Of a stretch of DNA of 64,000 nucleotides, positions 56,154 to 64,000 are shown piece after piece. Position 1 is the first letter of the stretch; each line of letters starts with the position of its first letter. The translations under genes and the position numbers were made by a program. This DNA is from Rhodanobacteraceae bacterium ZG21-1 (GTDB taxonomy: Bacteria; Pseudomonadota; Gammaproteobacteria; Xanthomonadales; Rhodanobacteraceae): positions 1,116,001 to 1,180,000 of the forward strand of contig JAJEJU010000024.1 in assembly GCA_021390615.1 (NCBI GenBank). Direction: 5' to 3'. The notes beneath the pieces are model-generated. The model had not been told where the DNA came from, did no database searches, and saw only the letters and a list, made by a program, of their open reading frames with translations.

Positions 56154-56828
56154 ATGCACCCTGGCATGGCTCTCGCACGACTCAACGCCAAGACCGTCCG
56201 ATTTGATGTCGGCACCGGAGGACACTCAGAACTCGATCCCCAGGACATCGCCGCAGCGATCGCCTTCGTGCAGGCTGGCATTGGCCGGAAATTGCTGCTC
56301 CGCGTCTGGTGGGCTGATGGAGCTGCGCTGACAGAAGAGGATCTGACGGCGGACGTTGCCGAGATGATGGTGAAGGAATGGAGTCAGCGTGAGGATGCGG
56401 TGCTAACCGCCATGCTACGAGCCACCATCAACCGAAACGTCTCCGAACAGGAGCGCAATACTAGGCAGTATTCGGAGGCTCATCAATCGCGCTGGCCGCG
56501 GCTTTATGAGACCACCGACCCGCTGCGCCTTAACCCGCCTTACCTGCATATTCCGCAGGCAGTGATCAGGGAGGTGGCAAGCAATGATCTGTGCTCCATC
56601 TGCCAGGGTAGGGCATATGTCCGGCCCAGCGGCACCATCAGGAAGTGCAAGGCGTGCGAAGGAACGGGGCATCGTCGTCCAACAGATACCGCGCGCGCAC
56701 TATCGTGCGGGCTGAGGTCTCATTCGAACTACGTGCGCATGTGGCGGCCTGTCTACCAGTGGGTCTATGACCGATGCCGCGCTGAGCTTGAAGCGGCTGA
56801 GCGAGCCTTCTGCCAGGCTCTCCGCTAG
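56154..56828 (+). CDS. Q-like late antiterminator candidate with zinc finger
   Basis: 224 aa from ATG 56154 (AGGAG 9 bp upstream). C147-S-I-C-Q-G and C165-K-A-C-E-G-T-G form a DnaJ-type zinc finger as in the antitermination Q proteins of lambdoid phages; the helical segment after it (NYVRMWRPVYQWVYDRC) is compatible. Placed after the replication genes and before methylase and lysis genes, the site of Q. Sequence similarity beyond the zinc motif is not evident to me. Confidence 0.6.
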   Translation: MHPGMALARLNAKTVRFDVGTGGHSELDPQDIAAAIAFVQAGIGRKLLLRVWWADGAALTEEDLTADVAEMMVKEWSQREDAVLTAMLRATINRNVSEQERNTRQYSEAHQSRWPRLYETTDPLRLNPPYLHIPQAVIREVASNDLCSICQGRAYVRPSGTIRKCKACEGTGHRRPTDTARALSCGLRSHSNYVRMWRPVYQWVYDRCRAELEAAERAFCQALR

Positions 56829-57314
56829 CCCTGGCGCCGACTGATCCATGTGGAACTTGCGTGCTTTGCATCGCACAGGGAAATGGGGTCAAATGGCTAA
56901 CATCGCGGGCACGCACGAGAAAACCATGCCCTCGTGCCAGGCAAAGCTTTTCGCTCCTGTCGCGCCGCGCTCCCTTCAAACCGCCAACCTAGCCGCTATA
57001 TGCGCCTAGAACGCCAAGGCCGTGAGGCCATGGCGCGCTGCGACGTTCGCGCGCCTAAGTCGAATTTACATGTCGCTCGCTGACTAGGTTGGACCAGTCA
57101 CACAAGCTGCGCATCGTCGCGTGGCTTTCCGTAGTAAACCGGGCCCGAATGAGCTTGCACATCTCGGGCCATTTCAAGAAACGGAGGACGCTCAGCTGCT
57201 GCAAACAGCCGAGCGCCACCGAGAGCACGCGATTCTGCGCGTGGCAATGGCCAAGCTCCGTCCCCCTCGCGAGGGATGGAGAGCGTAGGCCTGGACCATC
57301 GCACGGACTGAGAC
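56829..57314. other. 486-bp region between the Q-like gene and the methylase
   Basis: Expected place of the late promoter and antitermination site. It has a 9-bp imperfect hairpin (57013-57034, GCCAAGGCC/GGCCATGGC, GTGA loop) that could be the late-leader terminator, and two small frames: a 38-aa one (56893-57009) with little support and the one at 57121-57288. No clear promoter seen. Confidence 0.45.
57121..57288 (+). CDS. Possible small phage protein
   Basis: 55 aa, GTG start without a ribosome binding site. The second half, ETEDAQLLQTAERHREHAIL, reads like a real amphipathic helix in normal codons, ending PPREGWRA. It may be the tail of a longer gene lost upstream (an in-frame stop lies 36 bp before). 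Confidence 0.38.
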   Translation: MAFRSKPGPNELAHLGPFQETEDAQLLQTAERHREHAILRVAMAKLRPPREGWRA

Positions 57315-58073
57315 GTGACAAAGCCGATATTCCCCTGGCCGGGTGGCAAGCGCCGACTGGCGAAGCACATCTTGCCGCTGATCGAAACGCCCCATAAAAC
57401 CTACGTCGAGCCTTTCGCCGGTGGCGCGGCGATGTTCTTTATGCGCCCCGAGCCGGCGCAGGTTGAGGTGCTGAACGACCAGCACTCGGAGTTGATCCTG
57501 CTGTATCGCTGCGTGCAGCACCATCTGGAAGAGCTTGTAAGGCAGTTCAGGTGGGCGCTCGTAAGCCGCGAAATGTTCCGATGGGCGCAGCTGCAGGACA
57601 CGCGGACGCTGACCGATATTCAGCGCGCTGCTCGGTTTTACTACCTGCAGAAGCTGGCGTTCGGTGGAAAGGCTGCAGGTCAGACGTTTGGCGTCAAGAA
57701 GACGCAGGCGCCGTCCTTCAACCTGCTGCGAATCGAGCAAGACCTGTCGGACGCACATCTGCGCCTGGCTCGGGTGTGGGTTGAAAACCTGCCCTGGGCG
57801 GAGTGCATGAGACGGTATGACGGGCCAGAAACACTGTTCTATCTCGATCCTCCGTACTGGCAGACCGCCGGTTATGGCGTCGAGTTCGGCATTGAGCAGT
57901 ACGAGCTGCTGGCGATGGCCATGGCTTCGATCGCCGGCAAGGCGATCCTCAGCATCAATGATCACCCGGACATGCGCCGGATCTTCGCTGACTTCCAGCA
58001 GCAGCAGATCAGCATCACCTATTCGCCTGGGCTCGACTTGACGCAGGCAAAGGAGCTGTTGATCACCACCTAG
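57315..58073 (+). CDS. DNA adenine methylase (D12 class)
   Basis: 252 aa. Motif FPWPGGKRRLAKHI (SAM site, residues 6-19), FAGGAAMFF, and DPPYW at about residue 178, the order of Dam-like N6-adenine methyltransferases. No restriction partner follows, so it is an orphan enzyme, probably protecting phage DNA or modulating gene expression. GTG start with no clear Shine-Dalgarno. Confidence 0.92.
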   Translation: MTKPIFPWPGGKRRLAKHILPLIETPHKTYVEPFAGGAAMFFMRPEPAQVEVLNDQHSELILLYRCVQHHLEELVRQFRWALVSREMFRWAQLQDTRTLTDIQRAARFYYLQKLAFGGKAAGQTFGVKKTQAPSFNLLRIEQDLSDAHLRLARVWVENLPWAECMRRYDGPETLFYLDPPYWQTAGYGVEFGIEQYELLAMAMASIAGKAILSINDHPDMRRIFADFQQQQISITYSPGLDLTQAKELLITT

Positions 58074-58083
58074 AGGAATTCCC

Positions 58084-58569
58084 GTGCCCCGCATCACGAC
58101 AGCCCAAGCCGGTGGGACGAACCGCTGCGCGTTCCTGGACATGATCGCGGTCAGCGAGATCGGTAAGGAACAGCTGTCATTGACGGATGACGGCTACGAT
58201 GTGCTGGTGGGGAGCCTTCCCTCGAAGCTGCTGACGTTCAATAGCTATGCCTCCCATCCCGACGTTTTCAACAAGGAAGAGGACTCGACTGCCGCCGGCC
58301 GGTACCAGCTGCTCTACCGCTACTGGGTGGCGTACAAGGCCAAGCTCAACCTGCCGGACTTCAGTCCCATCTGCCAGGACCTGATCGCTCTCCAGCAGAT
58401 TCGAGAGTGCAATGCATTACCGCTGATCGATTCCGGCCTCTTTGCTGTCGCCGTGCGGGCTGTCTCGCGCATCTGGGCCAGCCTGCCGGGCTCGCCGTAT
58501 GGGCAGGGGACCAATCCTCTGCCGGAGCTGCAGACGGCCTACCTCGCCAGCGGAGGGCAGATCGCATGA
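58084..58569 (+). CDS. Lambda R-type endolysin (lytic transglycosylase)
   Basis: 161 aa. Close pattern match to lambda endolysin: CAFLDMIAVSEIGKE with the catalytic E25, GYDVLVGS, STAAGRYQLLYRYWVAYKA, DFSPICQDLIALQQIRE, RIWASLPGSPYGQG. Cleaves peptidoglycan at lysis; no signal peptide, so it needs a holin. GTG start with AGAGGAA 5 bp upstream. First of the lysis cassette. Confidence 0.93.
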   Translation: MPRITTAQAGGTNRCAFLDMIAVSEIGKEQLSLTDDGYDVLVGSLPSKLLTFNSYASHPDVFNKEEDSTAAGRYQLLYRYWVAYKAKLNLPDFSPICQDLIALQQIRECNALPLIDSGLFAVAVRAVSRIWASLPGSPYGQGTNPLPELQTAYLASGGQIA

Positions 58570-58772
58570 CCGAATACGCCCCCTGGGTAGAGGCGGCAGC
58601 TGTCACGCTGATAGCCATCCTTGGCTGGCTTTTCTCGCATGCCATGCGGTTGCGTGCGGTTGAAGTGCGGCAGGAAGAGCTTCGTCGCTCGTTCGATGGT
58701 CACGCGACCCAAGTGCTCAACGCGCTGACGCGGATCGAGGACAAGATGGATCGCAAGGCAGATCGGCTATGA
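58566..58772 (+). CDS. Small membrane protein of the lysis cassette
   Basis: 68 aa. One N-terminal helix (WVEAAAVTLIAILGWLFSHA) followed by a coiled-coil-like segment (VRQEELRRSFDGHATQVLNA). ATGA overlap with the endolysin. Could be a holin-associated or antiholin protein. Confidence 0.65.
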   Translation: MTEYAPWVEAAAVTLIAILGWLFSHAMRLRAVEVRQEELRRSFDGHATQVLNALTRIEDKMDRKADRL

Positions 58773-59008
58773 AGGCGGCGACCTTGGACTTCATCCAGCG
58801 TCTGCTCGCCAAGCTAAACGAGAAGTCCTCCGTCTACGCCTACCTGACAGTTTTGATCGGCGCATTCATCGGGCACCAATATGACGACCTGCTATCGAAA
58901 ATTGCCGCCGCTGTGGCCCTTGTGGCTGGCGCTGTTCTTTTTCTTCTTCGAGACGATCAGGTGCGCGCATTCCTGACAGGCCAGAAGCCACCGGAGAAGC
59001 CACCATGA
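58769..59008 (+). CDS. Holin candidate
   Basis: 79 aa with two membrane helices (about residues 21-35 and 43-60: AYLTVLIGAFIGHQYD, IAAAVALVAGAVLFLL) and a polar, proline-rich C-terminus. Between endolysin and spanin genes, overlapping both neighbours by 4 bp: the expected holin position. Confidence 0.68.
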   Translation: MKAATLDFIQRLLAKLNEKSSVYAYLTVLIGAFIGHQYDDLLSKIAAAVALVAGAVLFLLRDDQVRAFLTGQKPPEKPP

Positions 59009-59283
59009 TGACGATCATCGAGGCCGTTGCTGCAGCGCTGATCAAGTGGCTGTCCGGATGGCTGGAAGGGCGCAAGACCTCCGCTGACGCCGTGAAGGCC
59101 AGTAACAACCAGGCTCAAGCCGAAGCACATAGCCAAACGATACGGGATCACGCCGATGAAGCGGTTGAACAGTCCAGGCAGCGTACTGGCGCTGAGCTTA
59201 CTGCTGCTCGCAGTGACGGCCTGCAGCAGCAATCCGGTGACGTCAACGCCGCCATTGTCCAAGCCAATCGTGAGCTGCGGTGA
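59005..59283 (+). CDS. Inner-membrane spanin (Rz-like)
   Basis: 92 aa. N-terminal hydrophobic helix (IIEAVAAALIKWLSGWL) then a charged coiled coil (SNNQAQAEAHSQTIRDHADE, EQSRQRTGAELTAARSDGLQ). Pairs with the overlapping Rz1-like gene in the +1 frame to disrupt the outer membrane at lysis. Confidence 0.75.
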   Translation: MMTIIEAVAAALIKWLSGWLEGRKTSADAVKASNNQAQAEAHSQTIRDHADEAVEQSRQRTGAELTAARSDGLQQQSGDVNAAIVQANRELR

Positions 59284-59491
59284 GCATGAGCCTTTCGAGC
59301 ATTTGCCAGCGTATCCCGACGCTCCTTCGGACGATCTTCTTCAAACCGACCCCGCCGCGCTGCGCGCCTACAGTTCCGAGCAATCGCTCTGGGGCATCCA
59401 GGCGGCCGGTGTCTTCGAGCGAGACGCTATCCGGCGCAACGCCACTTCCGACTGCCTCGACGTCCTCAGGGCGCGCGGCATCATCCTCTGA
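59156..59491 (+). CDS. Outer-membrane spanin lipoprotein (Rz1-like)
   Basis: 111 aa. A lipoprotein signal ends in AVTAC with acylated C23, followed by a proline-rich start (SSNPVTSTPPLSKP). It begins inside the Rz-like gene (128-bp overlap, different frame) and extends 208 bp beyond it, a mixed form of the nested and separate spanin arrangements. Confidence 0.82.
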   Translation: MKRLNSPGSVLALSLLLLAVTACSSNPVTSTPPLSKPIVSCGEHEPFEHLPAYPDAPSDDLLQTDPAALRAYSSEQSLWGIQAAGVFERDAIRRNATSDCLDVLRARGIIL

Positions 59492-59504
59492 TCTGGAGAA
59501 CAAC

Positions 59505-59816
59505 ATGAACCTCTCGTCCGCCCTTTCGCTGATCGCCGCCGTTCCCGGCATCTTCAGCGTCGTCAGCGAAACCGTGAAGACCGTCGAGTCCAACCTGGTC
59601 ACCGCTACCGGCAGCACCAAGCTCTCGGCTGCGACCGCTGGCGTGAACGCCTTCCTGGATACCGTGGGCGCCGACCTGTCAAAGGTCCAGAACGCTGCCA
59701 CGGCCGTGGTCCCGCTCATCAACGCCGTGGTGTCCGCCTTCAACGCCTCCGGCCTGTTCACCCATAGCGCCAGCAGCAACGTCGCCGCGCCGACCGCCCC
59801 GGTCACCGCGGCATGA
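59505..59816 (+). CDS. Phage protein, unknown (Ala/Val/Ser-rich)
   Basis: 103 aa from ATG 59505 (GGAGAA upstream). LSSALSLIAAVPGIFSVVSE, then helical Val/Ala-rich segments (VNAFLDTVGADLSKVQNAAT). No helices long enough for a clear membrane protein; function unknown. Confidence 0.6.
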   Translation: MNLSSALSLIAAVPGIFSVVSETVKTVESNLVTATGSTKLSAATAGVNAFLDTVGADLSKVQNAATAVVPLINAVVSAFNASGLFTHSASSNVAAPTAPVTAA

Positions 59817-60133
59817 AACGCAACTTCGACCAGCTGCTGACCGGGTTGGGCGGTAAACCGCTCCTCAACGAGGATCAGCAGCCCACGAACCTGACCCTGG
59901 GCGCGATCTGCGTCCAGGCGCTGCTCATGACCTTCCCGGACGAGCAGGTCACCGGTGAGGAGAAGTTCCGGCGCTACCAGTTGGCCGAGCGCCTGAGCAC
60001 CGGCGGCGAGGTCGAGGTGACCGCCGAAGAGGTGGCGCTCCTGAAGAACCTAGCCGGCAAGGGCTACGTCCCGCTGATGGTGGGCGCGGTCTGGAAGGCG
60101 CTAGAAGAGCAGCCGGCGGTCGCCGAAGGCTGA
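59813..60133 (+). CDS. Phage protein, unknown
   Basis: 106 aa. MKRNFDQLLTGLGGKPLLNE, then FRRYQLAERLSTGGEVEVTA and EVALLKNLAGKGYVPLMVGA. Similar small proteins occur just before terminase genes in lambdoid prophages, without known function. ATGA overlap. Confidence 0.65.
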   Translation: MKRNFDQLLTGLGGKPLLNEDQQPTNLTLGAICVQALLMTFPDEQVTGEEKFRRYQLAERLSTGGEVEVTAEEVALLKNLAGKGYVPLMVGAVWKALEEQPAVAEG

Positions 60134-60137
60134 GGTC

Positions 60138-60296
60138 ATGGAAGTGCAGCGGCACTGCATCGATTGGCGGCATGAGGACTGGAGCGGCCCTATGCCGGGC
60201 ACGCGCCTGATCTGGATTCGGCCCATCAAGCGCAACCGGCTTTGCCGCTTCCTGATGCATACATCGGCGTGGCTGCGCGGCACAACGAACGACTGA
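60138..60296 (+). CDS. Very small phage protein
   Basis: 52 aa, basic and tryptophan-rich (DWRHEDWSGPMPGTRLIWIR). GAGG lies close to the start. It ends 4 bp before the next small gene. Confidence 0.5.
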   Translation: MEVQRHCIDWRHEDWSGPMPGTRLIWIRPIKRNRLCRFLMHTSAWLRGTTND

Positions 60297-60300
60297 CGCC

Positions 60301-60447
60301 ATGACCTACAACGTCCTGAGCTGGATCTTCGCTGGCGCATGGGCTGTGGCATCCGCCTGTGTGCTGGCGCTGATCTTCTGGGACGAATGGGCGGAACTCA
60401 AGCGGTGGCTGGCGGCGCGCCGATCCAGGCGCATCAATGGCCGCTGA
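60301..60447 (+). CDS. Small single-helix phage membrane protein
   Basis: 48 aa; one membrane helix (AGAWAVASACVLALIFW) then a basic cytosolic end (RRSRRINGR). Function unknown. Confidence 0.5.
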   Translation: MTYNVLSWIFAGAWAVASACVLALIFWDEWAELKRWLAARRSRRINGR

Positions 60448-60452
60448 GCTGA

Positions 60453-60499
60453 ATGTCTACTTTGGCGGCCGATGTCTAAAGTAGAGAGGAAGTAGACAT
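60453..60499. repeat. Repeated ATGTCTA motifs and inverted repeat at the terS start
   Basis: ATGTCTACTT (60453-60462) and AAGTAGACAT (60490-60499) are perfect inverted copies, and between them ATGTCTA (60472-60478) and AAAGTAGA repeat the same unit. The right arm includes the terS start codon. It could be an operator, an mRNA hairpin hiding the start, or the packaging site recognised by TerS. Confidence 0.6.
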
Positions 60500-60815
60500 G
60501 GCTGGTAAGCAGGGCAGGGCCAAAACCGGGGGCCGGCGCAAGGGCACGCCGAACAAGGCGAACGCCGCGCGCGAGGAGGAGATCAGGGCAAGCGGCATCA
60601 CCCCGCTGGACTACCTGCTGACCGTTCTGCGCGATGCGGATAAGCCCGAGCAAGTGCGCATCGATGCGGCCAAGGCTGCAGCCCCCTATGTGCATCCCAA
60701 GCTTGCCTCGGTGGAGGTGAAGGGCGACCCGGACCAGCCCATCGAGCAGCGAGTGACGGTGATTGATGAAAAAGCAGTCGCCGCCACGGTCAAGCGGATC
60801 GAGTCCGAGTATTGA
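60498..60815 (+). CDS. Terminase small subunit-like protein
   Basis: 105 aa. N-terminal [20 protein letters not shown], then helical [15 protein letters not shown] and [20 protein letters not shown], a pattern often annotated as terminase small subunit. Should recognise the packaging site. Its end overlaps terL by 50 bp. Confidence 0.72.
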   Translation: MAGKQGRAKTGGRRKGTPNKANAAREEEIRASGITPLDYLLTVLRDADKPEQVRIDAAKAAAPYVHPKLASVEVKGDPDQPIEQRVTVIDEKAVAATVKRIESEY

Positions 60816-62313
60816 CCCCGCGCTCGCCCGCGCCGTCATCAAGGCGAAGTGCGAGCAGGGCCACCTGTTCTTCACTCGGTACTTCTTCAAGCACCGCCAG
60901 GGGATCAAGTTTCGGGTCAACTGGCACCACAAGCTGATCTGCGCGGTCGTCGAGGAGCTGATCCAGACGCCAGGCGTCAACTACGTCATCAACGTCCCGC
61001 CGGGATCGTCGAAGACGGAGCTGGTAGCGATCAACCTGATGGCCCGGGGGCTGGCGCTCAACCCGCGCGCCCGGTTCCTGCACATCAGCTATTCGGATGA
61101 CCTGGCCCTCCTCAACTCGGAGATGGCCAAGGAGATCGTCCAGTCGGACGAGTATCAAGCGCTCTGGCCGCTGGCGATCGCGGATGACGCGAAGTCGAAG
61201 AAGCGCTGGAACGTCGTGGTGGACGGCAAGAAGGCCGGCGGCGTCTATGCCGTTTCGCTCGGCGGCCAGATCACCGGCTTTCGCGCCGGCCACATGGCCG
61301 AAGGATTCCAGGGCGCGATCATCATCGACGACCCTCTGAAGGTCGAGGACGCTTACAGCAAGCCGAACAGGGACAAGGCCAACCGCAGGCTGCTGTCAAC
61401 GGTGAAGAGCCGCAAGGCCAACCCGGACACGCCGATTGTGGTGATCATGCAGCGCCTGGCCGAGGAAGACCCCACGGGGTTCATCAAGGCCGGCAAGCTG
61501 CCTGGCGAGTGGAAGTACATCGAGATCCCGGCGCTGATCACGGACGCTTACGTTAAGGCGCTGCCAGATGAGATTCGGAGCGGGGTCGAGGATTCTCCCA
61601 GGGACGAGGACGGTCGTTTCAGCTACTGGCCCTACAAGGAGCCGCTGGACGACCTGCGCGCCATGGAGCGGGTGGACCGCTACGTCTTCAGCGGGCAGTA
61701 CATGCAGCGGCCAACGCCGCTGGGTGGCGGCATCCTGCAGAGCGGCAAGTTCGGACGGTATGCCGTTCTGCCCGAGCTGTCGAAGCGAGTGATCTTCGCC
61801 GATACGGCCCAGAAGACGGCCCAGCGCAACGACTACAGCGTGTTCGAGTGCTGGGGCGCCGGCAAGGATGGCCGGATCTACCTAATCGACATGATCCGGG
61901 GAAAGTGGGAGGCGCCGGAACTCAAGCGGCGCGCCATCGACTTCTGGAACAAGCATCTCGCCTGGGGCGGCCTGCACGACTCCGCGCTGGTGAAGATGGT
62001 GGTGGAGGACAAGGCCAGCGGCACCGGCCTGATTCAGGAGATACGCGCCGATGGTGCGATCCCCGTGGAAGGCGTGGAACGCGAGAAGGACAAGCTGACG
62101 CGCGTCATGGATGTCGTCAGCTACATCGACGCCGGGTACGTCTACATCCCGGAATCGGCGCCGTGGGTGAGCGACTTCACGCATGAGGTTGACGCCTTCA
62201 CCGCGGATGACACCCATGCGCATGACGACCAGATTGATCCGCTGGTCGATGCCATCAACGAACTGCTCGGCTCGGGCCGGGTCTTGAAGCTCTGGGAAAT
62301 GCTCGCCTCATGA
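60766..62313 (+). CDS. Terminase large subunit
   Basis: 515 aa. ATPase with Walker A-like [11 protein letters not shown] (about residue 76) and [11 protein letters not shown] (Walker B region), and a C-terminal RNase H-like nuclease ([45 protein letters not shown] with the last metal-binding acid). Pumps and cuts DNA into proheads. ATG 60766 preferred to TTG 60763. Confidence 0.93.
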   Translation: MKKQSPPRSSGSSPSIDPALARAVIKAKCEQGHLFFTRYFFKHRQGIKFRVNWHHKLICAVVEELIQTPGVNYVINVPPGSSKTELVAINLMARGLALNPRARFLHISYSDDLALLNSEMAKEIVQSDEYQALWPLAIADDAKSKKRWNVVVDGKKAGGVYAVSLGGQITGFRAGHMAEGFQGAIIIDDPLKVEDAYSKPNRDKANRRLLSTVKSRKANPDTPIVVIMQRLAEEDPTGFIKAGKLPGEWKYIEIPALITDAYVKALPDEIRSGVEDSPRDEDGRFSYWPYKEPLDDLRAMERVDRYVFSGQYMQRPTPLGGGILQSGKFGRYAVLPELSKRVIFADTAQKTAQRNDYSVFECWGAGKDGRIYLIDMIRGKWEAPELKRRAIDFWNKHLAWGGLHDSALVKMVVEDKASGTGLIQEIRADGAIPVEGVEREKDKLTRVMDVVSYIDAGYVYIPESAPWVSDFTHEVDAFTADDTHAHDDQIDPLVDAINELLGSGRVLKLWEMLAS

Positions 62314-63785
62314 ACAGGAAGCAGCGCCGACAGGCCGCGCACATGCCAACGGGAGCGCAGCCAGGCCGAAAGAGCTTCTTTGCCGATAGCTATGCGAACT
62401 TCGAGGCTCGCGTCGGCTACGGCACGAACAACCAGTCATCGGCCTCCGGCTACCAGTTCGACTTCATCAGCCGCAACCGCATCCAGCTGGAGGCCATGTA
62501 CCGCTCCAGCTGGATCGTGGGCGCGGTGGTGGACTGCATTGCCGATGACATGACCCGCGCTGGCGTCACCATCGCCTCGGACCTGAAGCCGCGGGACGGC
62601 AGCCTGCTGGACCAGGCGTTCGACTCGCTTTGCATCTGGGATGCGCTCAACGACAACCTGAAATGGTCCCGGCTCTACGGCGGATCGGTCGGCGTGCTGC
62701 TGATCGATGGCCAGGACATGAAGACGCCGCTCAAGCTCGATTCGATCGGGATCGGCCAGTTCAAGGGGCTCCTGATCCTCGATCGGTGGCTCGTACAGCC
62801 TTCGCTGGAGAATCTGGTCACCGATCTGGGGCCGGACATGGGCCTGCCGAAGTATTACGACGTGGTGGCCGATTCGATGGCGCTGAAGCGCCAGACGATC
62901 CACCACTCGCGAGTGATCCGCATGGATGGCGTGACGCTCCCATATTGGCAGCGCATCTCCGAGAACCTGTGGGGGCAGTCGGTCATCGAGCGCCTGTTCG
63001 ACCGCCTGATTGCGTTCGACTCGACCACGCAGGGTGCGTCGCAGCTGGTCTACAAGGCTCACCTGCGAACCTACGGAGTGGAGAAGCTCCGCGAGATCAT
63101 CGCGACCGGCGGCAAAGCGCTAGACGGCCTGGTCAAGCAGATCGAGATGATCCGGCGGTTCCAGAGCAACGAGGGCATCACCCTCATGGATACCTCGGAC
63201 ACGTTCGAGGTGCACCCGTACTCGTTCGCCGGGCTGTCGGATGTGCTCCTGCAGATCGGCCAGCAGCTGGCGGGGGCGGCGGAAACGCCGTTGACGCGCC
63301 TGTTCGGCCAGTCGCCTGCCGGCCTCAGCTCGTCCGGCGACGGCGAGATGAAGCAGTACCACGAAGGCATCAAGGCCAAGTGCGAGCGCCGTCTGCGCGT
63401 GCCCGTGACGCGCCTGATCGATGTGATGGGCCGCTCCCTGTTCGGTCGCATGCCCGAGGGCTGGAGCTTCGCCTTCAACAGCCTGCAGACGATCAGCGAC
63501 ACCGAGAAGTCGGACATCTCGCAGAAGACCACGACCAGCATCCTTCAGGCGTTCGACTCCGGCGTCATCAGCCAGAAGACGGCCCTCCAGGAGCTGAAGC
63601 AATCGAGCGAGGTGACGGGCGTCTGGACGAACATCACCGACGACCTGATCAACGAGGCAGACGATGAGCCACCGTCCATCCAGGATATCGATCCTGAGCC
63701 CGCGGGTGATGACGGTGGATCGCCAAAGCTGGTACCCGGCAAGGGCGCGGCGCGCCGAGATCCAATACGGGGTGGCGCTGCGTAA
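62310..63785 (+). CDS. Portal protein, DUF1073 family
   Basis: 491 aa. Typical DUF1073 portal: [91 protein letters not shown]. Forms the dodecameric DNA entry ring of the head. Databases link this family by name to anti-CBASS Acb1 proteins, but nothing here shows such activity. ATGA overlap with terL. Confidence 0.9.
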   Translation: MNRKQRRQAAHMPTGAQPGRKSFFADSYANFEARVGYGTNNQSSASGYQFDFISRNRIQLEAMYRSSWIVGAVVDCIADDMTRAGVTIASDLKPRDGSLLDQAFDSLCIWDALNDNLKWSRLYGGSVGVLLIDGQDMKTPLKLDSIGIGQFKGLLILDRWLVQPSLENLVTDLGPDMGLPKYYDVVADSMALKRQTIHHSRVIRMDGVTLPYWQRISENLWGQSVIERLFDRLIAFDSTTQGASQLVYKAHLRTYGVEKLREIIATGGKALDGLVKQIEMIRRFQSNEGITLMDTSDTFEVHPYSFAGLSDVLLQIGQQLAGAAETPLTRLFGQSPAGLSSSGDGEMKQYHEGIKAKCERRLRVPVTRLIDVMGRSLFGRMPEGWSFAFNSLQTISDTEKSDISQKTTTSILQAFDSGVISQKTALQELKQSSEVTGVWTNITDDLINEADDEPPSIQDIDPEPAGDDGGSPKLVPGKGAARRDPIRGGAA

Positions 63786-64000
63786 GGTAGCGCGGCACGT
63801 TGGATCGTTGATCAACGGCTTTCCGGCCGGTGATCCTGCGGCGGTTCCGACGATCCAGCAGATGCTGGACAAGTACGCGGAGATGCTCCACGGGTGGGCA
63901 ATCCGGACGGCCTCGGCGATGCTAGCCGATGTCGAAACCCGCGATCGCAAGATGTGGATGCAGATGGCGGTCGAGATGTCGGCGGCCATGCGCAAGGAGA
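63664..64000 (+). CDS. Head morphogenesis (Mu gpF/SPP1 gp7-like) protein, partial
   Basis: 112 codons visible, running off the right edge. [15 protein letters not shown] start (GAGG 6 bp upstream) overlaps the portal end by 122 bp in another frame; ATG 63709 is an alternative. Helical: QQMLDKYAEMLHGWAIRTAS, MAVEMSAAMRKE. Identity rests on position after the portal and on the N-terminal helical pattern, as the core domain is outside the window. Confidence 0.6.
   Translation, partial: MSHRPSRISILSPRVMTVDRQSWYPARARRAEIQYGVALRKVARHVGSLINGFPAGDPAAVPTIQQMLDKYAEMLHGWAIRTASAMLADVETRDRKMWMQMAVEMSAAMRKE

Larger units (their letters stand above)
44546..64000. mobile_element. Lambdoid prophage (left part; right end outside window)
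   Basis: Attachment remnant, integrase and xis at the left end, then a lambda-like order: leftward early operon (44.6-51.1 kb), S24 repressor with two operator groups, Cro-like and CII-like genes, replication genes, Q-like antiterminator, methylase, lysis cassette, terminase and portal. Codon use is less GC-rich than in the host genes. All recognisable phage genes are full length, with intact overlaps and ribosome binding sites, so the element may be functional, but tail genes and the right attachment site are not in view. Confidence 0.93.

Overview
The window looks like a chromosome segment of a high-GC gammaproteobacterium of the Xanthomonadales, most probably the Rhodanobacteraceae/Xanthomonadaceae group. 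The reasons are strong G/C use at third codon positions, an exbB-exbD-msbA-lpxK cluster, scpA-scpB-rluB in one operon, FabV as enoyl reductase, pheA-aroA in one operon, and a C-loop small RNA of the sX13 type known from this group. This assignment comes from gene content and order; no database was searched.

Positions 1 to about 44.5 kb are core chromosome. In order: a partial methyltransferase; the lipid A export and synthesis operon exbB-exbD-msbA-lpxK with a membrane acyltransferase; small genes around a C-rich sRNA locus (6.56-6.67 kb); two LysR regulators around a hydrolase and a DHA2 drug exporter; a methionine aminotransferase/omega-amidase pair; arsC; the leftward operon scpA-scpB-rluB; a PilZ protein; fadD and acnA; a LysR gene and trmO; the leftward operon nudix-mnmA-hflD; clpS-clpA; infA; an FHA protein; serC, pheA-aroA and a YcxB-like gene; kdsB; fabV; a phosphatase; uvrC and pgsA; a tRNA cluster (Gly, Gly, Cys); a low-GC patch with a small membrane protein; and an HxlR regulator divergent from an azoreductase, with a clear operator between them.

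From about 44.55 kb to the right end lies a lambdoid prophage. It starts at a short copy of the 3' end of a tmRNA-like (or tRNA) gene that lacks the rest of the gene, so the intact gene and the other attachment site should lie beyond 64 kb. The layout is lambda-like. A leftward early operon runs from 51.1 down to 44.6 kb and ends in xis, int and a small repeat protein; it is a train of small genes that mostly overlap by 4-13 bp and includes a Lar-type restriction alleviation protein. An S24 repressor lies between two clusters of three operator sites. A rightward early operon follows (YdaS/Cro-like, CII-like, CHC2 zinc finger, replication protein, DnaB helicase, Q-like antiterminator). Then come an orphan adenine methylase, a lysis cassette (lambda-R-type endolysin, two small membrane proteins, overlapping Rz/Rz1), and the packaging and head genes (terS, terL, DUF1073 portal, start of a head morphogenesis gene).

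The observations most worth following are the sX13-like sRNA, the two three-site operator clusters with a matching leftward promoter, the three-repeat protein coupled to the integrase, an S24-fold protein without its catalytic serine, the run of uncharacterised early-left genes, and repeated motifs at the terS start. No insertion sequence or CRISPR array was seen.
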